Source: Paenibacillus lautus NBRC 15380 (GTDB lineage Bacteria; Bacillota; Bacilli; Paenibacillales; Paenibacillaceae). Taken from it: a DNA stretch of 64,000 nucleotides. Location of the stretch: NCBI RefSeq assembly GCF_004000945.1, contig NZ_BIMF01000002.1, forward strand, positions 124,001 to 188,000, given 5' to 3'. Under the pieces are notes generated by a model. That model was not told where the DNA came from and ran no database searches. It saw only the letters and a program-made list of their open reading frames with translations. How positions within the stretch are numbered: position 1 is the first letter of the stretch; every line of letters begins with the position of its first letter. Positions 34,234 to 44,002 of this stretch are shown in pieces. A program made the translations under genes and the position numbers.

Positions 34234-35868
34234 ATGTCATTTTCCACATGGGCGGGTTCGAACCAACCCAACAATAGCGATCATATTTCTGCCAATCCAA
34301 ATGGGAAGAACTCAGAGGATATGGATATATCGGCAAACCTGGAAGAAACCATATCCGAAATCAAGCAAGTTCTGGGTGATAGTGACGATTTTATGGTATA
34401 TGGCTTCCATGTGTTCGGCCAGCATCCGGCTGTATTGTTATATTTCTCCGATATGACGGATCATGCCGTTATCAATAACACGATATTGAAGCCTCTTAAA
34501 TATGGGCCGCGCCATATCGATGTTCATAACCTCCCGCATGATGCGTTAATGGAAACCATAATGAAAGATACGCTTTATCATAGCGAGGGTTATACGGAAA
34601 GAAAAATATCCGTTCTTACCGACAACCTGCTAAGGGGGCAATCCGTCGTAGCCATTGAAGGGCTGGACGAGGCGATTATCATTGACACACGGCAGACCAC
34701 GCAGCGCTCTATTGAGCAGCCGGCGACGGAGCAGGTCATCCGCGGGGCCAGAGAGGGATTTATAGAGTCCCTGGGAACAAATATTTCTCTACTCCGCTAT
34801 CGGCTGCAAACGCCGGATTTTCGAGTGAAATCCATGGAGATCGGAACGAAGACCAAATCCAAAGTTGCCATGTGTTACATGGACGGCATAACCAATCCCG
34901 GAATCATAAAAGAAGTACAAAAGCGGCTGGATGCCATTGAAATCGACGCCGTTTTGGATTCAGGTTATTTGGAGCAATTCATCGAAGACAACCATTGGTC
35001 TCCCTTTCCGCAAATCCAGTATACCGAGCGTCCCGACAAAGTCGTGGCGAATTTGCTGGAAGGAAGAGTCGCCATTTTAGTGGACGGCTCCCCTCTGGCC
35101 TTAATCGCGCCAACCGTGTTTAGCCAGTTCTATCAGACCGTTGAAGATTATACCGAACGATTCGTCCTGATGAGTGCGATCCGACTGTCCCGTCTGGTTG
35201 CTCTAGTATTTTCATTGGTCTTTCCCTCGTTGTATGTGGCGATTATTTCATTCAATCCTGAGCTGATCCCCACAGAATTTGCGGTCGCCGTTGCCGGTGG
35301 ACGTGCGGGCGTACCCTTTCCAGCCGTGATCGAAGTGCTTGTCATTGAAATCTCGATGGAGGTCTTAAGGGAAGCAACCATACGCTTGCCGCAACAGGTC
35401 GGCGGGGCATTATCCATTGTCGGCGTGCTTGTCATCGGGCAGGCTGCGGTAGCGGCCGGATTCGCGAGCCCGATAACCGTCGTTATTATCGCTTTAACGA
35501 CTATCGGCTCTTTTGCAACGCCGGCCTACAATGCGGCTCTAGCTCTTCGCTTGCTTCGATTTCCGCTGATCATTTTAGCCGGTATCTTCGGTCTATATGG
35601 CGTCATGGTCGGAATCATTTTGATCACCAATCATTTATTGTCACTTAAATCGTTCGGGGTCCCGTACTTAAGCCCCTTTGTGCCTGGCAACTTTCAAGGC
35701 ATGCGGGATCTCCTGACCCGTGGGCCGTTGTGGAAGATGAAGAACCGGCCTTCCTTCCTCCATCCGACGAGCAAGACAAGGATGGGTGATCAAATGAAGG
35801 AACAGGTGGATCATTCTTCATCCCATATTATGGATCCCGTTCATCCTAACGACGAGAAAGGGCGTTAA
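34234..35868 (+). CDS. Spore germination receptor A subunit (GerA/GerKA family)
   Basis: 544-residue inner-spore-membrane protein. The N-terminal soluble part (about 1-300) contains the typical 'EGLDEAIIIDTRQTTQRSIEQP' and 'GAREGFIESLGTNISLLRYRLQTPD' segments. The latter is the most conserved, beginning 'GAREGFIESL'. Four or five membrane helices follow (about 310-500), with 'PFPAVIEVLVIEISMEVLREATIRLP' between them. It is the first gene of a ger operon and should form the nutrient receptor with the B and C subunits in the spore. A GGAGAGGTG site precedes the ATG. Expression in the forespore is expected. Confidence 0.9.
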   Translation: MSFSTWAGSNQPNNSDHISANPNGKNSEDMDISANLEETISEIKQVLGDSDDFMVYGFHVFGQHPAVLLYFSDMTDHAVINNTILKPLKYGPRHIDVHNLPHDALMETIMKDTLYHSEGYTERKISVLTDNLLRGQSVVAIEGLDEAIIIDTRQTTQRSIEQPATEQVIRGAREGFIESLGTNISLLRYRLQTPDFRVKSMEIGTKTKSKVAMCYMDGITNPGIIKEVQKRLDAIEIDAVLDSGYLEQFIEDNHWSPFPQIQYTERPDKVVANLLEGRVAILVDGSPLALIAPTVFSQFYQTVEDYTERFVLMSAIRLSRLVALVFSLVFPSLYVAIISFNPELIPTEFAVAVAGGRAGVPFPAVIEVLVIEISMEVLREATIRLPQQVGGALSIVGVLVIGQAAVAAGFASPITVVIIALTTIGSFATPAYNAALALRLLRFPLIILAGIFGLYGVMVGIILITNHLLSLKSFGVPYLSPFVPGNFQGMRDLLTRGPLWKMKNRPSFLHPTSKTRMGDQMKEQVDHSSSHIMDPVHPNDEKGR

Positions 35869-35870
35869 CC

Positions 35871-36965
35871 ATGAGTGAACAGCGCCAAATCACTGTCTTG
35901 CAGGCTTCTGCCGTTACGATTAGCACCATCGTTGGAGTAGGCGTTCTTGCACTCCCCTTGGCTGCGGTGAAGGCCGCGGATGCAGGAGCTCCGTTAGTCA
36001 CTTTTTTGGGAGTGCTGCTTGCGTTTGTCGGACTATTTTTTATGACCCGGCTTGGCATGCGGTTCCCGAATGACTCTTACATCGAGTATAGCGAAGTCAT
36101 CATCGGCAAATGGCTTGGTAGAATCGGAAGCCTTCTATCGATTGCTTTCTTTGCCGTCTTAAGCTCTCTTGTTGCAAGGGAATTCGGAGAGGTTGTTGTC
36201 ACAGCCGTTTTGAGAAATACGCCGCTTGAAGTAACTGTACTGGTCATGCTGCTCCTGGCTGCTTTTTCTTCACGCCGAAATATCATGACCTTTGCTTACA
36301 TTCACTTATTTTACAGCCCCTTCATCCTAATTCCTGCGCTGTTGATCGTCGCCCTGTCGTTAAAAAACGCGGACATCGTCAATGTTCTTCCTGTGATGGG
36401 GAATGAAATTCGAGGAATACCGGCAGGTATTATTACGTTGTCCACCATGTTCCAAGGATACTTTATTATGATGATGGTCATCCCTGCCATGTGCAAACCG
36501 GAAAGAGCGATGCGATCCAGCATATGGGCGATGCTGATTACCGGGGTGCTGTATATATTAATCGTCACGGCAACGGTTAGCGTGTTTGGGGCAGAAGAGA
36601 CAAAGAAGCTGTTATGGCCGACGCTGGAGCTGGCAAAAGCAACTTCATTACCTGCCAATATACTGGAACGTTTGGATGCGGTCTTTCTTGCCGTCTGGGT
36701 AACGGCTGTATTTACATCCTTATTCTCTTGCTACTACTTTACGATTTACTCAATAAGCAAGTTATTCCGATTAGCGGATCATGGGATGCTGTCCTTCTTC
36801 ATCCTCCCCATTCTGTTCGTTCTGGCCATGCTGCCCCAAAGCTTGATTCAATTGAACGAAGTGAACGGCTTGATCTCCAAATTCGGGCTGCTGATAACGA
36901 TCGTATATCCTGGAGTGCTGCTTATCATCGCCATGCTGCGTAAAAAAAGAGGTGCGCCCAAATGA
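35871..36965 (+). CDS. Spore germination receptor B subunit (GerB/GerKB family, APC-type permease)
   Basis: 364-residue integral membrane protein with about ten hydrophobic segments, the usual size of GerKB. The family start 'ITVLQASAVTISTIVGVGVLALPL' (about residues 7-30; core 'VTISTIVGVGVL') is the first helix of an APC-superfamily fold. 'FGEVVVTAVLRNTPLEV' follows near residue 103. It lies 2 bases after the A subunit and overlaps the next small gene by four bases (ATGA). It is likely the ligand-binding subunit of the receptor. Confidence 0.9.
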   Translation: MSEQRQITVLQASAVTISTIVGVGVLALPLAAVKAADAGAPLVTFLGVLLAFVGLFFMTRLGMRFPNDSYIEYSEVIIGKWLGRIGSLLSIAFFAVLSSLVAREFGEVVVTAVLRNTPLEVTVLVMLLLAAFSSRRNIMTFAYIHLFYSPFILIPALLIVALSLKNADIVNVLPVMGNEIRGIPAGIITLSTMFQGYFIMMMVIPAMCKPERAMRSSIWAMLITGVLYILIVTATVSVFGAEETKKLLWPTLELAKATSLPANILERLDAVFLAVWVTAVFTSLFSCYYFTIYSISKLFRLADHGMLSFFILPILFVLAMLPQSLIQLNEVNGLISKFGLLITIVYPGVLLIIAMLRKKRGAPK

Positions 36966-37171
36966 TCGGAAATCTTTACAGCGGTTATTTGGATGTCGCC
37001 ATCTTGGTCTGGGTGTTATCCGGTATGTTCAATCTGTTCATCGATAAATATAAGTATGAACAATCGAACATGGCCAAGGAGAAACAGGTATCTCGTATAC
37101 TGGGCTGGATCCATATTGTGATCGGAACGGTATTGTTTCTAAGTGTCATACTTGTCAAAGCCCTAGTGTGA
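36962..37171 (+). CDS. Small two-helix membrane protein of the ger operon ('D' subunit type)
   Basis: 69 residues with two predicted membrane helices (about 11-31 and 46-66). A charged middle 'KYKYEQSNMAKEKQVSR' separates them. It is translationally coupled to the GerB gene and precedes the GerC gene. Small two-helix 'D' subunits are known in some Bacillus germination operons, where they change receptor behaviour. The similarity here is in size, topology and position; sequence identity was not tested. AGAGGTG is the ribosome binding site. Confidence 0.7.
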   Translation: MIGNLYSGYLDVAILVWVLSGMFNLFIDKYKYEQSNMAKEKQVSRILGWIHIVIGTVLFLSVILVKALV

Positions 37172-37204
37172 GTGAGCATGTTACAAAGTTTTAGGAGGAT
37201 TTCA

Positions 37205-38443
37205 ATGAGGAAAAGAATAAGCGTTAGCCTAAACGTAAAATTCATGATCGTCCTTCTTCTATCCTGCTCACTCCTGACAAGCTGCTGGGATCGGATGGAG
37301 ATTGAAGAGCGTGCTGTCGTTCTGGGAATATCGATCGATACAGCGGATAAGGATGCCGATGCACGTGAGGATGAAATATCTCATCTTCGCGGGAAATACC
37401 CGGCACCTAAACAGGAATTAATTCAACTATCCGTGCAAATTGCTCTTCCCGGCAGAATACCGCTCGGGCCAGGTGAAGGTGGAGGTTCGGGAGAAGGTGA
37501 ACAAGAAACCGTGTGGGTGCTTGATGTTGTAGGGCACACGGTCGACGATGCCATGATGAATTTACAGCAGCAAATATCCGGAAAATTGTTTTTTGGCCAT
37601 CTGCGCGTCATTGTCGTATCGGAAGAGTTTGCCAGAAAAGGATTGCAGAATTTGAACGACTATCTTCATCGTAACGCAGAAGTTCGCCGTATGGCTTGGT
37701 TGATGGTGTCGAAAGGGAAGGCAAAAAATCATATGCAGGCAGCACCAAAATTGGAGCGTGTCCCGGCGCTGTATCTAGCGTCCACATTGGACGATGCCGT
37801 AAAGCATGGCAAATTTCCGAGTAACTACATTGGGGCGTTCTGGAGCAATTCTTCAAAGAAAGGTCAGGAAGGATTTCTCCCTTATATCCAAATCATGAAG
37901 GGGGATAACGTGGAAGTCAGCGGAATGGCTTTTTTTAAAGGAGCCAAAATGGTAGGCGTGACAAAACCGATTGAAATTGCCGGATACCTGGTCATCAAAG
38001 GAATCAGTCCGGCAGGATACCGCGGAATTATTCATCTAGGGAACGATTCACAGGTCGTTACGATCCATGCGACGAACCGGGAATCGGAAGTTAAAGTCGA
38101 TATCAAGAACGGTATTCCCCATTTTACAATCACGGCGCTGACGGAGATTAATGTTGAAGAAAAAAACACCGATACCATCCCGATCAATAACTCGAAAATT
38201 CTTCAAGAAATTGCACGCGAGAATGAGCATTCCGTTAAAGAATTGTTAATCGGATTAATCCAAAAGACGCAAAAAAAAGAATCCGATATATTCGGATTCG
38301 GCGAATTGGTAAGAGCCAAGAAACCATCGTATTGGAAAAGCCATGTTAAATCTGCAGAGCAATGGGGTGAAATCTATAAAAACATCACCTTTGATTATCG
38401 TGTGACGACCAAAGTTCGAAGAATCGGGATGAAGGCAGAATGA
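37205..38443 (+). CDS. Spore germination receptor C subunit (GerC/GerKC family lipoprotein)
   Basis: About 412-residue lipoprotein, the last gene of the ger operon. The ATG at 37205 has TTAGGAGG 6 bases upstream. The signal peptide ends in 'LLLSCSLLTSCWDRMEIEERAVVLG'; its lipobox is LLTSC, and the family hallmark 'CWDRMEIE' follows. Domain 1 contains 'EGEQETVWVLDVVGHTVDDAM' and 'KLFFGHLRVIVVSEEFARKGL'. The C-terminal part has 'NVEEKNTDTIPINNSKILQEIA'. The protein sits on the outer face of the inner spore membrane as the C partner of the A and B subunits. Confidence 0.9.
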   Translation: MRKRISVSLNVKFMIVLLLSCSLLTSCWDRMEIEERAVVLGISIDTADKDADAREDEISHLRGKYPAPKQELIQLSVQIALPGRIPLGPGEGGGSGEGEQETVWVLDVVGHTVDDAMMNLQQQISGKLFFGHLRVIVVSEEFARKGLQNLNDYLHRNAEVRRMAWLMVSKGKAKNHMQAAPKLERVPALYLASTLDDAVKHGKFPSNYIGAFWSNSSKKGQEGFLPYIQIMKGDNVEVSGMAFFKGAKMVGVTKPIEIAGYLVIKGISPAGYRGIIHLGNDSQVVTIHATNRESEVKVDIKNGIPHFTITALTEINVEEKNTDTIPINNSKILQEIARENEHSVKELLIGLIQKTQKKESDIFGFGELVRAKKPSYWKSHVKSAEQWGEIYKNITFDYRVTTKVRRIGMKAE

Positions 38444-38484
38444 TGGTCCCGTTTGTCATAAACAGCCGAGCATGGAACTCACCT

Positions 38485-40863
38485 TCATTTCGTCCAGGCT
38501 TCCGGGCCTACATCATGGACAGTAAGCGGAGGATTGGCCCGCAGCTTGCCTGGCGCATATTCGTCTGCCCCCACGTCAGGTATATAGCGGATCTGGCCAT
38601 CCATGTCGTCCGCTGCAACGTATGGAGTCAGGGCAGCGTCCACGGCTGGGCTATAGACGGATAAACGGATGAGACCATCCCTGCTGCGCACCAAATGAAG
38701 TTCTTGTTTGGTCATCTCTCTGTCCACGATGGGATTGTTAGAAACCGGTGCGTTCCCGGAGAGCATATTTCCCTTGTACACAGCCCGTTCCTGGTCGGGT
38801 GCTTGTATCACTGCATCGGTTTCATGAAACATCGTACCTGCATGGCTAAATATCAGATTGTTGTATATCTTAGTCCCTACAGGCTGATATGTTCTGCCGC
38901 CCAGATTGAAAGTCGTCGTTTGATTACCGACATTCACGATGGTATTATTGTAGATCTGGACGTTATACTGCCGCCAATGTCCGCACAAAAGTTCCGTTCT
39001 TTGTTCGGCCGGCAGATCGCCAAGCCGTGCAGTTTGCTCTTGGTTTCCACCCCAACGAACGATGGGATTCGTACTGCCTTCCGGTCCGCCGTCATGTGTT
39101 CCTCCATCAAGACGAATCACTTTGTCCGTAAGACCTTCCATGTAATTGTTATAGATTTTGTGATCGTTGCCATATATCCGGAACCCGCTGCTGCCCGGTG
39201 TCACTCCATCACCAATCAGATGGTTGCCGTAGAAGCTGTTGCGGTTTCCATGTCGTGACACAATCCCGCCGTATGAATGACGAATCGTGTTGTACCGAAT
39301 GATATTGTCACTGCTCTTCACCGAGATCACTTCATCTTCACCGTTAAACCCGTCAAACAAATTGTACTGAACCGTAATATAACCAGAGGAGAGCGAGGTA
39401 CTGGAAAGCCCGAGCCTGATGGCTTCCAACCCGTTGGTTACCCGGGGACCAATGCCGTGAAAATAGTTATACTCCATGACGTCGTATTGCGATATATGCT
39501 GTCCGCTATGCCCTTCACCATCATATATCACGACTGCGCCAAAGCCCTTCTTCGGTCCAATATCATTATAAGCGATCCAGTTATGGCTGCTCGTTCCTTC
39601 GACTCGGATATAATGTCTGTGCGTGCCATTGTCCGTAATCAGATTCGGATCTTCATATGGCGTTAATCCATCATATATTTCTCCGTTCGGGTCATACCGT
39701 TCTCCACTGTACCGGCAGCTGTTCTCCACATTGAGCAGGCACCAAACATATCGGTTTTGAGCTTTAAATCGATAGGGCTGACCTGTTTCATCCAAGGCAA
39801 AGGTGTTGCCCAAAATGGAGATTCGGCTGGAGCTTTCCAGCTGAATCCCTGGATGAACCCCTGTAAGCGCCCGATGGGCCAATCCACGGTCATTCAAGGT
39901 CTGGTTTCCATTCTCATCACCGATCCCGTTCCGGAACGTGAGTCCGCTTACTTCAACATAACTTGAATTTTCAATGTGCATATAACTATTCCCACTAATG
40001 ATAGCCTTGCCGGACTTCCCGGTAATCCGAATCGGATAGACCGCAGAGCCGTGTTTATCCTTCACAACAAACGGACCGTTCTGCTCATAGGTCCCATCCT
40101 TCAGTTCAATCAGCGTACCGGCCACAGCCTGATCCAGTGCCTGCTGCAATTGTTCCGCCGTACTGACCGAAACTCGCTTCATCTCCGGGAGCTTCACGTC
40201 TTCCTCCTTCTCTTCGCCAGCGTTTGGAGGAAGCGGTGGTTGTGGCTCTTCCGGAGGTTCACCCGGCACTTTCCCTCCGTAAAGCTCTACTTCCATGATA
40301 CTGTTCCAGTTTCCCGAGCTTCCGCTGGCGTTATTGCCATATCCGATCAACCGCAAATACCTGGCCTTCACCGGACGCTGTAATACATAGGTTTGCATGA
40401 TGCTGTCTTCCGGTTTCAGCTGCCGGCTGAACTGTCGTTCGAAAACAACGGTGCTGGATTGGAAATCTTCAGTATTCGAAGCTAATATCTCAAAGCTGGA
40501 TTGACGCTCTCTAGCATTCAGAAAGGCAATGTTCACATAAGTGACGGTTTGTTCCGTGCCTAGATCAAACTGCAGCCATTGACCTTGACCGGAAGCGGAC
40601 CAGCGGCTTTGCTGGCTCTCCCCGTCCTCGCCCCATACCCCATCCAATACATTCCCCGGTACGTAATTCGTGCCCGGCTGGTAGCTGCTTGCCGTTACCG
40701 TGCTCTCGATCCGCTTCAAGCTGCTGCTCCCTTCCGCATCGCTCGATGCCCCTTGGGCTTCTGAAGGCGACATCACCAGTGTTCCGACCAAAAGGATCGA
40801 GACCAGCCCCATACATATCAATCTGTGATACCGATGGTTTAATGCGTTTAATAACGTTTGCAT
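38485..40863 (-). CDS. Secreted polysaccharide lyase family 6 (chondroitinase B/alginate lyase-like) with N-terminal discoidin/CBM32-like domain
   Basis: 792-residue secreted enzyme. The signal peptide (about 1-36) ends near 'PSEAQGA'. A discoidin (F5/8 type C)-like domain spans about 50-195, from 'IESTVTASSYQPGTNY' to 'MEVELYGG'. A PL6 right-handed beta-helix (about 230-790) follows, with 'GTLIELKDGTYEQNGPFV' at its start. The catalytic core is 'DEVISVKSSDNIIRYNTIRHS' near 525-545 (core 'VISVKSSDNI') and 'GGIVSRHGNRNSFYGN' just after. The Lys in VKSS and Arg in SRHG match the catalytic Lys/Arg pair of chondroitinase B. It cleaves a uronic acid-containing polymer. It is the last gene of the locus, 41 bases after GH88. 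Confidence 0.85.
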   Translation of the reverse strand: MQTLLNALNHRYHRLICMGLVSILLVGTLVMSPSEAQGASSDAEGSSSLKRIESTVTASSYQPGTNYVPGNVLDGVWGEDGESQQSRWSASGQGQWLQFDLGTEQTVTYVNIAFLNARERQSSFEILASNTEDFQSSTVVFERQFSRQLKPEDSIMQTYVLQRPVKARYLRLIGYGNNASGSSGNWNSIMEVELYGGKVPGEPPEEPQPPLPPNAGEEKEEDVKLPEMKRVSVSTAEQLQQALDQAVAGTLIELKDGTYEQNGPFVVKDKHGSAVYPIRITGKSGKAIISGNSYMHIENSSYVEVSGLTFRNGIGDENGNQTLNDRGLAHRALTGVHPGIQLESSSRISILGNTFALDETGQPYRFKAQNRYVWCLLNVENSCRYSGERYDPNGEIYDGLTPYEDPNLITDNGTHRHYIRVEGTSSHNWIAYNDIGPKKGFGAVVIYDGEGHSGQHISQYDVMEYNYFHGIGPRVTNGLEAIRLGLSSTSLSSGYITVQYNLFDGFNGEDEVISVKSSDNIIRYNTIRHSYGGIVSRHGNRNSFYGNHLIGDGVTPGSSGFRIYGNDHKIYNNYMEGLTDKVIRLDGGTHDGGPEGSTNPIVRWGGNQEQTARLGDLPAEQRTELLCGHWRQYNVQIYNNTIVNVGNQTTTFNLGGRTYQPVGTKIYNNLIFSHAGTMFHETDAVIQAPDQERAVYKGNMLSGNAPVSNNPIVDREMTKQELHLVRSRDGLIRLSVYSPAVDAALTPYVAADDMDGQIRYIPDVGADEYAPGKLRANPPLTVHDVGPEAWTK

Positions 40864-40903
40864 ATCCGTTCACCTCTCTTCGAATATTAACGTCCCCAAC
40901 CAA

Positions 40904-42028
40904 TCAGAATACGCGATGGGTCCAGCCCCGAAGCTTCGCGAGAGCCTCGATGTAATAATAATCCCCATAAACAAGCGACACATTGATATTGGTATCCGCC
41001 GGCTTATGGCCGGTTCCGCCAAACAGGATCCCCTCATGCTCAGGAGCCTGGAATGCTGCATACTCCGTCGACAAAGTCAGGACGATTCGCTCTGCGGATT
41101 TCCGGTATACAGCCCCAACCTCCGGAGTTGTCAAGGCAGCAAGCTCCAACAAACCGGAAGCGGCAATGGCCGCAGCGGAGGTGTCACGAGGCTCGGTGTC
41201 GGGATTCGGTATCCGGAAGTCCCATGGTGGTACCCCATGCCCCTGTAAGGAAGCTATAAAATGATGAGCTACCCGCTCCGCGGCGTACAAAAAATCCTTA
41301 TTGTTCGTGTAACGGTAAGCGTTAGCCATCCCATACAGCGCCCACGCATTCCCTCTCGACCAGCAGGAATCCGGGGCATAGCCCTGCCATCCCTTATATT
41401 CCAGCAATTCCCCGCTTTCCGGATCAAACACAGCAACATGACAGGTAGATCCATCGGCACGGATCATATGCTGCAAAGCCATATTCGCATGGGCATTCGC
41501 AACGTGGCGGAATCTCGGGTCTTCTCCTTCTTCGGCAGCCCAGTACAAGAGGGACAGGTTCATGAGGCAATCGATAATAGCCCAGCCCGGGAGATCCTTG
41601 TTCCATGCCCTGATGTACTGTCCAGCCAAGTTAAATCGTCCGGCCAGAAAGTTAGCCGCCGCAAGCCCTCGCCTTCTGCCGTCTTCATCGCCGGTTAACT
41701 TATATTTCAATACAGCTGTCGGCAAATACTGAAACCCGACATCATGATGGAAGCGACTCTCTTCCAGCGTCAATCGTTCCATCCGTATATCCCACTCCCA
41801 AGCCGCTTCCAGGTACTTCGCCTCTCCAGTCATATCGTAAAAAATCCACAGCATGCCCGGCCAAAACCCTGATATCCAGTTGTCCAGGGTCAAGCCGTCG
41901 TACTCACCGTCCTTGGCCGCATGCGGAGCAAGTTCAGGCTTTCTAGCCAACATTCGGTCCACCTTCAACCGAGCACCATTCCACCACATATCCAGGTCGA
42001 GTTCATGTTGAATCTTGAAGTTACTCAT
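40904..42028 (-). CDS. Unsaturated glucuronyl hydrolase, glycoside hydrolase family 88
   Basis: About 374-residue cytoplasmic (alpha/alpha)6-barrel enzyme. It hydrolyses the 4,5-unsaturated uronic acid left at the non-reducing end of oligosaccharides by a lyase. 'NWISGFWPGMLWIFYDMTG' is near residue 52-70. The two catalytic Asp residues are in 'FHHDVGFQY' (about 97) and 'GWAIIDCLMNLSLLY' (about 155). 'DSCWSRGNAWALYGMANAY' is near 220. The ATG at 42028 is preferred over the one at 42031 because of AGGAGG spacing. The pairing with PL6 is enzymatically logical: lyase outside, hydrolase inside. Confidence 0.9.
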   Translation of the reverse strand: MSNFKIQHELDLDMWWNGARLKVDRMLARKPELAPHAAKDGEYDGLTLDNWISGFWPGMLWIFYDMTGEAKYLEAAWEWDIRMERLTLEESRFHHDVGFQYLPTAVLKYKLTGDEDGRRRGLAAANFLAGRFNLAGQYIRAWNKDLPGWAIIDCLMNLSLLYWAAEEGEDPRFRHVANAHANMALQHMIRADGSTCHVAVFDPESGELLEYKGWQGYAPDSCWSRGNAWALYGMANAYRYTNNKDFLYAAERVAHHFIASLQGHGVPPWDFRIPNPDTEPRDTSAAAIAASGLLELAALTTPEVGAVYRKSAERIVLTLSTEYAAFQAPEHEGILFGGTGHKPADTNINVSLVYGDYYYIEALAKLRGWTHRVF

Positions 42029-42043
42029 CATATCCTCCTGTCG

Positions 42044-42934
42044 TTATCCTTTAATGGCTCCAATAAGAGCACCTTTCACGAAATACTTCTGCAAAAACGG
42101 ATAGACCAGCAGAATCGGCACCGTTGCTACGATAATGGTCGCATGCTTCAGCGTTTCGCCGATGACGGCGACCTCCCCTCCGCTCGCTCCGCTTGCCATG
42201 GAGCTTGCATCATTCAGAAGCAGCAGCTCTCGCAGGACGAGCTGAAGAGGATACAGGGAGCGATCCTGTAAATAGATCATGGCCTGGAACCATGAGTTCC
42301 AGTGGCTGACACCGTAATACAGCAGCATGACGGCGATAACCGGCATGCACAGCGGCATCATGATCCGGAACAGGATGACGAATTCATTGGCTCCATCGAT
42401 CTTGGCCGATTCCTCCAGACTATCAGGCACCGCTTCAAAAGCCGTTCTCATGATAATCAGATTAAATGCGGATATGGCCTGCGGGATAATTAAGGACCAC
42501 AGCGTATTGGTGAGCTCCAGGCCTTTCACTGTAAAATACAGCGGAATCAAACCACCGCTGAAGAACATGGTGAATACGATAAACAGCATCAGCTGCTTTC
42601 GGTAGCGCAGTCCCTTGCGGGAGAGTGTATACGCTCCGAACGCCGTCAATGTGATATTGAGCACCAAGCCGCCAGAAACGATAAGGAACGTATTCAGGTA
42701 TCCTTGAATAATCATCGGATTATCAAACACCAGCCGGTAAGCATTAAACGTCATATCCAGCGGCTTCCACAGAATCCCCGAATGCTGCATGTAACGGGTA
42801 GGATCACTCAAGGAAGCAAACAGCACGTAAATCAATGGGTATAACGTACATAACGTGATTACGGTCAACAAGACGTAATTAAAAACATCAAACAGCTTTT
42901 CACCGACCGACCTGTTCCCAGCTCTCCATTCCAT
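42044..42934 (-). CDS. Carbohydrate ABC transporter permease, LplC-like
   Basis: About 296-residue membrane permease of the MalG-like LplC group with six hydrophobic segments. The EAA-type loop 'EESAKIDGANEFVILFRIMMPLC' is near residue 180. The frame is open from a GTG at 42943, but the ATG at 42934 has AGGAGG 8 bases upstream. It follows the LplB-type gene by 12 bases and needs a shared ATPase not encoded here. Confidence 0.87.
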   Translation of the reverse strand: MEWRAGNRSVGEKLFDVFNYVLLTVITLCTLYPLIYVLFASLSDPTRYMQHSGILWKPLDMTFNAYRLVFDNPMIIQGYLNTFLIVSGGLVLNITLTAFGAYTLSRKGLRYRKQLMLFIVFTMFFSGGLIPLYFTVKGLELTNTLWSLIIPQAISAFNLIIMRTAFEAVPDSLEESAKIDGANEFVILFRIMMPLCMPVIAVMLLYYGVSHWNSWFQAMIYLQDRSLYPLQLVLRELLLLNDASSMASGASGGEVAVIGETLKHATIIVATVPILLVYPFLQKYFVKGALIGAIKG

Positions 42935-42946
42935 TCCTTTCACCTC

Positions 42947-43915
42947 CTACCACAAGCTGGTTTTGTTCATTCTGCGGCTCAGCCAGTTTGAGCCGATGAC
43001 AAGCGTGAAATTGATGGCCGAATTGAACAGCCCTACTGCCGAGCTGAAGCTGTAATTGAATTCCTGCAGCCCGACCCGGTACACATAGGTGCTTATGACA
43101 TCAGCGGTATCGTAGATTGACGGATTATAGAGCAGGATGATTTTCTCGCTGCCAACGTTCATCAGCCTGCCGATCTCAAGAATGAACAGGATGATAATCG
43201 TAGGCATGATCCCAGGCAAAGTCACGTTCAACATCTGCCTCCACCGATTGGCTCCATCGATCTTCGCGGCCTCGTATTGTTCCTGGTCGATACCGGCCAG
43301 GGCTGCAAGGTAGATGATGGTCCCCCAACCGATGTTCTGCCAAATTCCGGAGGTGACAAAGAGGGCCCGGAAATATTCAGATTCCAGCAGAAGGGAGACC
43401 CGTTCCCATCCGAAAAAAGCCAACATATCGTTGATTAAACCGTCACTCATCGTGAATTCCTTAATAATGCCGCAAACAACGACCAGCGAAATAAAATGCG
43501 GCATATACGTTATGGTTTGAACCGTGCGTTTAAACGCGGTCTTTCTCACCTCGTTCAGCAGAAGCGCCAATATAATGGGCGCAGGGAAGCCAAAGAGCAG
43601 TTCATAAAAGCTGATTAACAGCGTGTTTTTGACAACCCGCCAGAAATAAATGCCGTTAAAAAACGATTCGAAGTGCTCCCAGCCGGCCCATGGACTTCCC
43701 ATGATGCCAAGGCGTGGTGAGAACTCCTTAAAGGCGATGGACGCCCCGTACATGGGGAAATAATGAAATACCGCGAAGTATAGAAGTACCGGAATTAACA
43801 TGATGTACAGGAAACGATTTTTACTAATGTCCTTCAGCAAGCCCCAATTTCGAGGATTCAGTCCTGCCGAGTTTGAAGGAATTGACGTGCGTGTCGGAGG
43901 CGGAAGTTTCGCCAT
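42947..43915 (-). CDS. Carbohydrate ABC transporter permease, LplB-like
   Basis: 322-residue permease of the MalF-like LplB group. The first helix is 'FLYIMLIPVLLYFAVFHYFPMYG', the subfamily's marker. The EAA-type loop 'YEAAKIDGANRWRQMLNVTLPG' is near 225. AGAGGAG precedes the ATG. It follows the binding-protein gene by about 87 bases. Substrate is inferred from the neighbouring PL6 and GH88 genes. Confidence 0.87.
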   Translation of the reverse strand: MAKLPPPTRTSIPSNSAGLNPRNWGLLKDISKNRFLYIMLIPVLLYFAVFHYFPMYGASIAFKEFSPRLGIMGSPWAGWEHFESFFNGIYFWRVVKNTLLISFYELLFGFPAPIILALLLNEVRKTAFKRTVQTITYMPHFISLVVVCGIIKEFTMSDGLINDMLAFFGWERVSLLLESEYFRALFVTSGIWQNIGWGTIIYLAALAGIDQEQYEAAKIDGANRWRQMLNVTLPGIMPTIIILFILEIGRLMNVGSEKIILLYNPSIYDTADVISTYVYRVGLQEFNYSFSSAVGLFNSAINFTLVIGSNWLSRRMNKTSLW

Positions 43916-44002
43916 GCCGTTCTCACTCCTCTTGTGCTGTCTATTGAAGTATCAAATTATTGGGGGAATGAAGTCGCTCCATTCCCCTCGCTTAAGATTT
44001 CG

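Noticed and set aside
38440..38664. Small plus-strand frame after the GerC gene
   Set aside because: It overlaps the end of the PL6 gene antisense; the four-base overlap with gerC is tempting, but the translation has no membrane or other features and PL6 motifs continue on the other strand.
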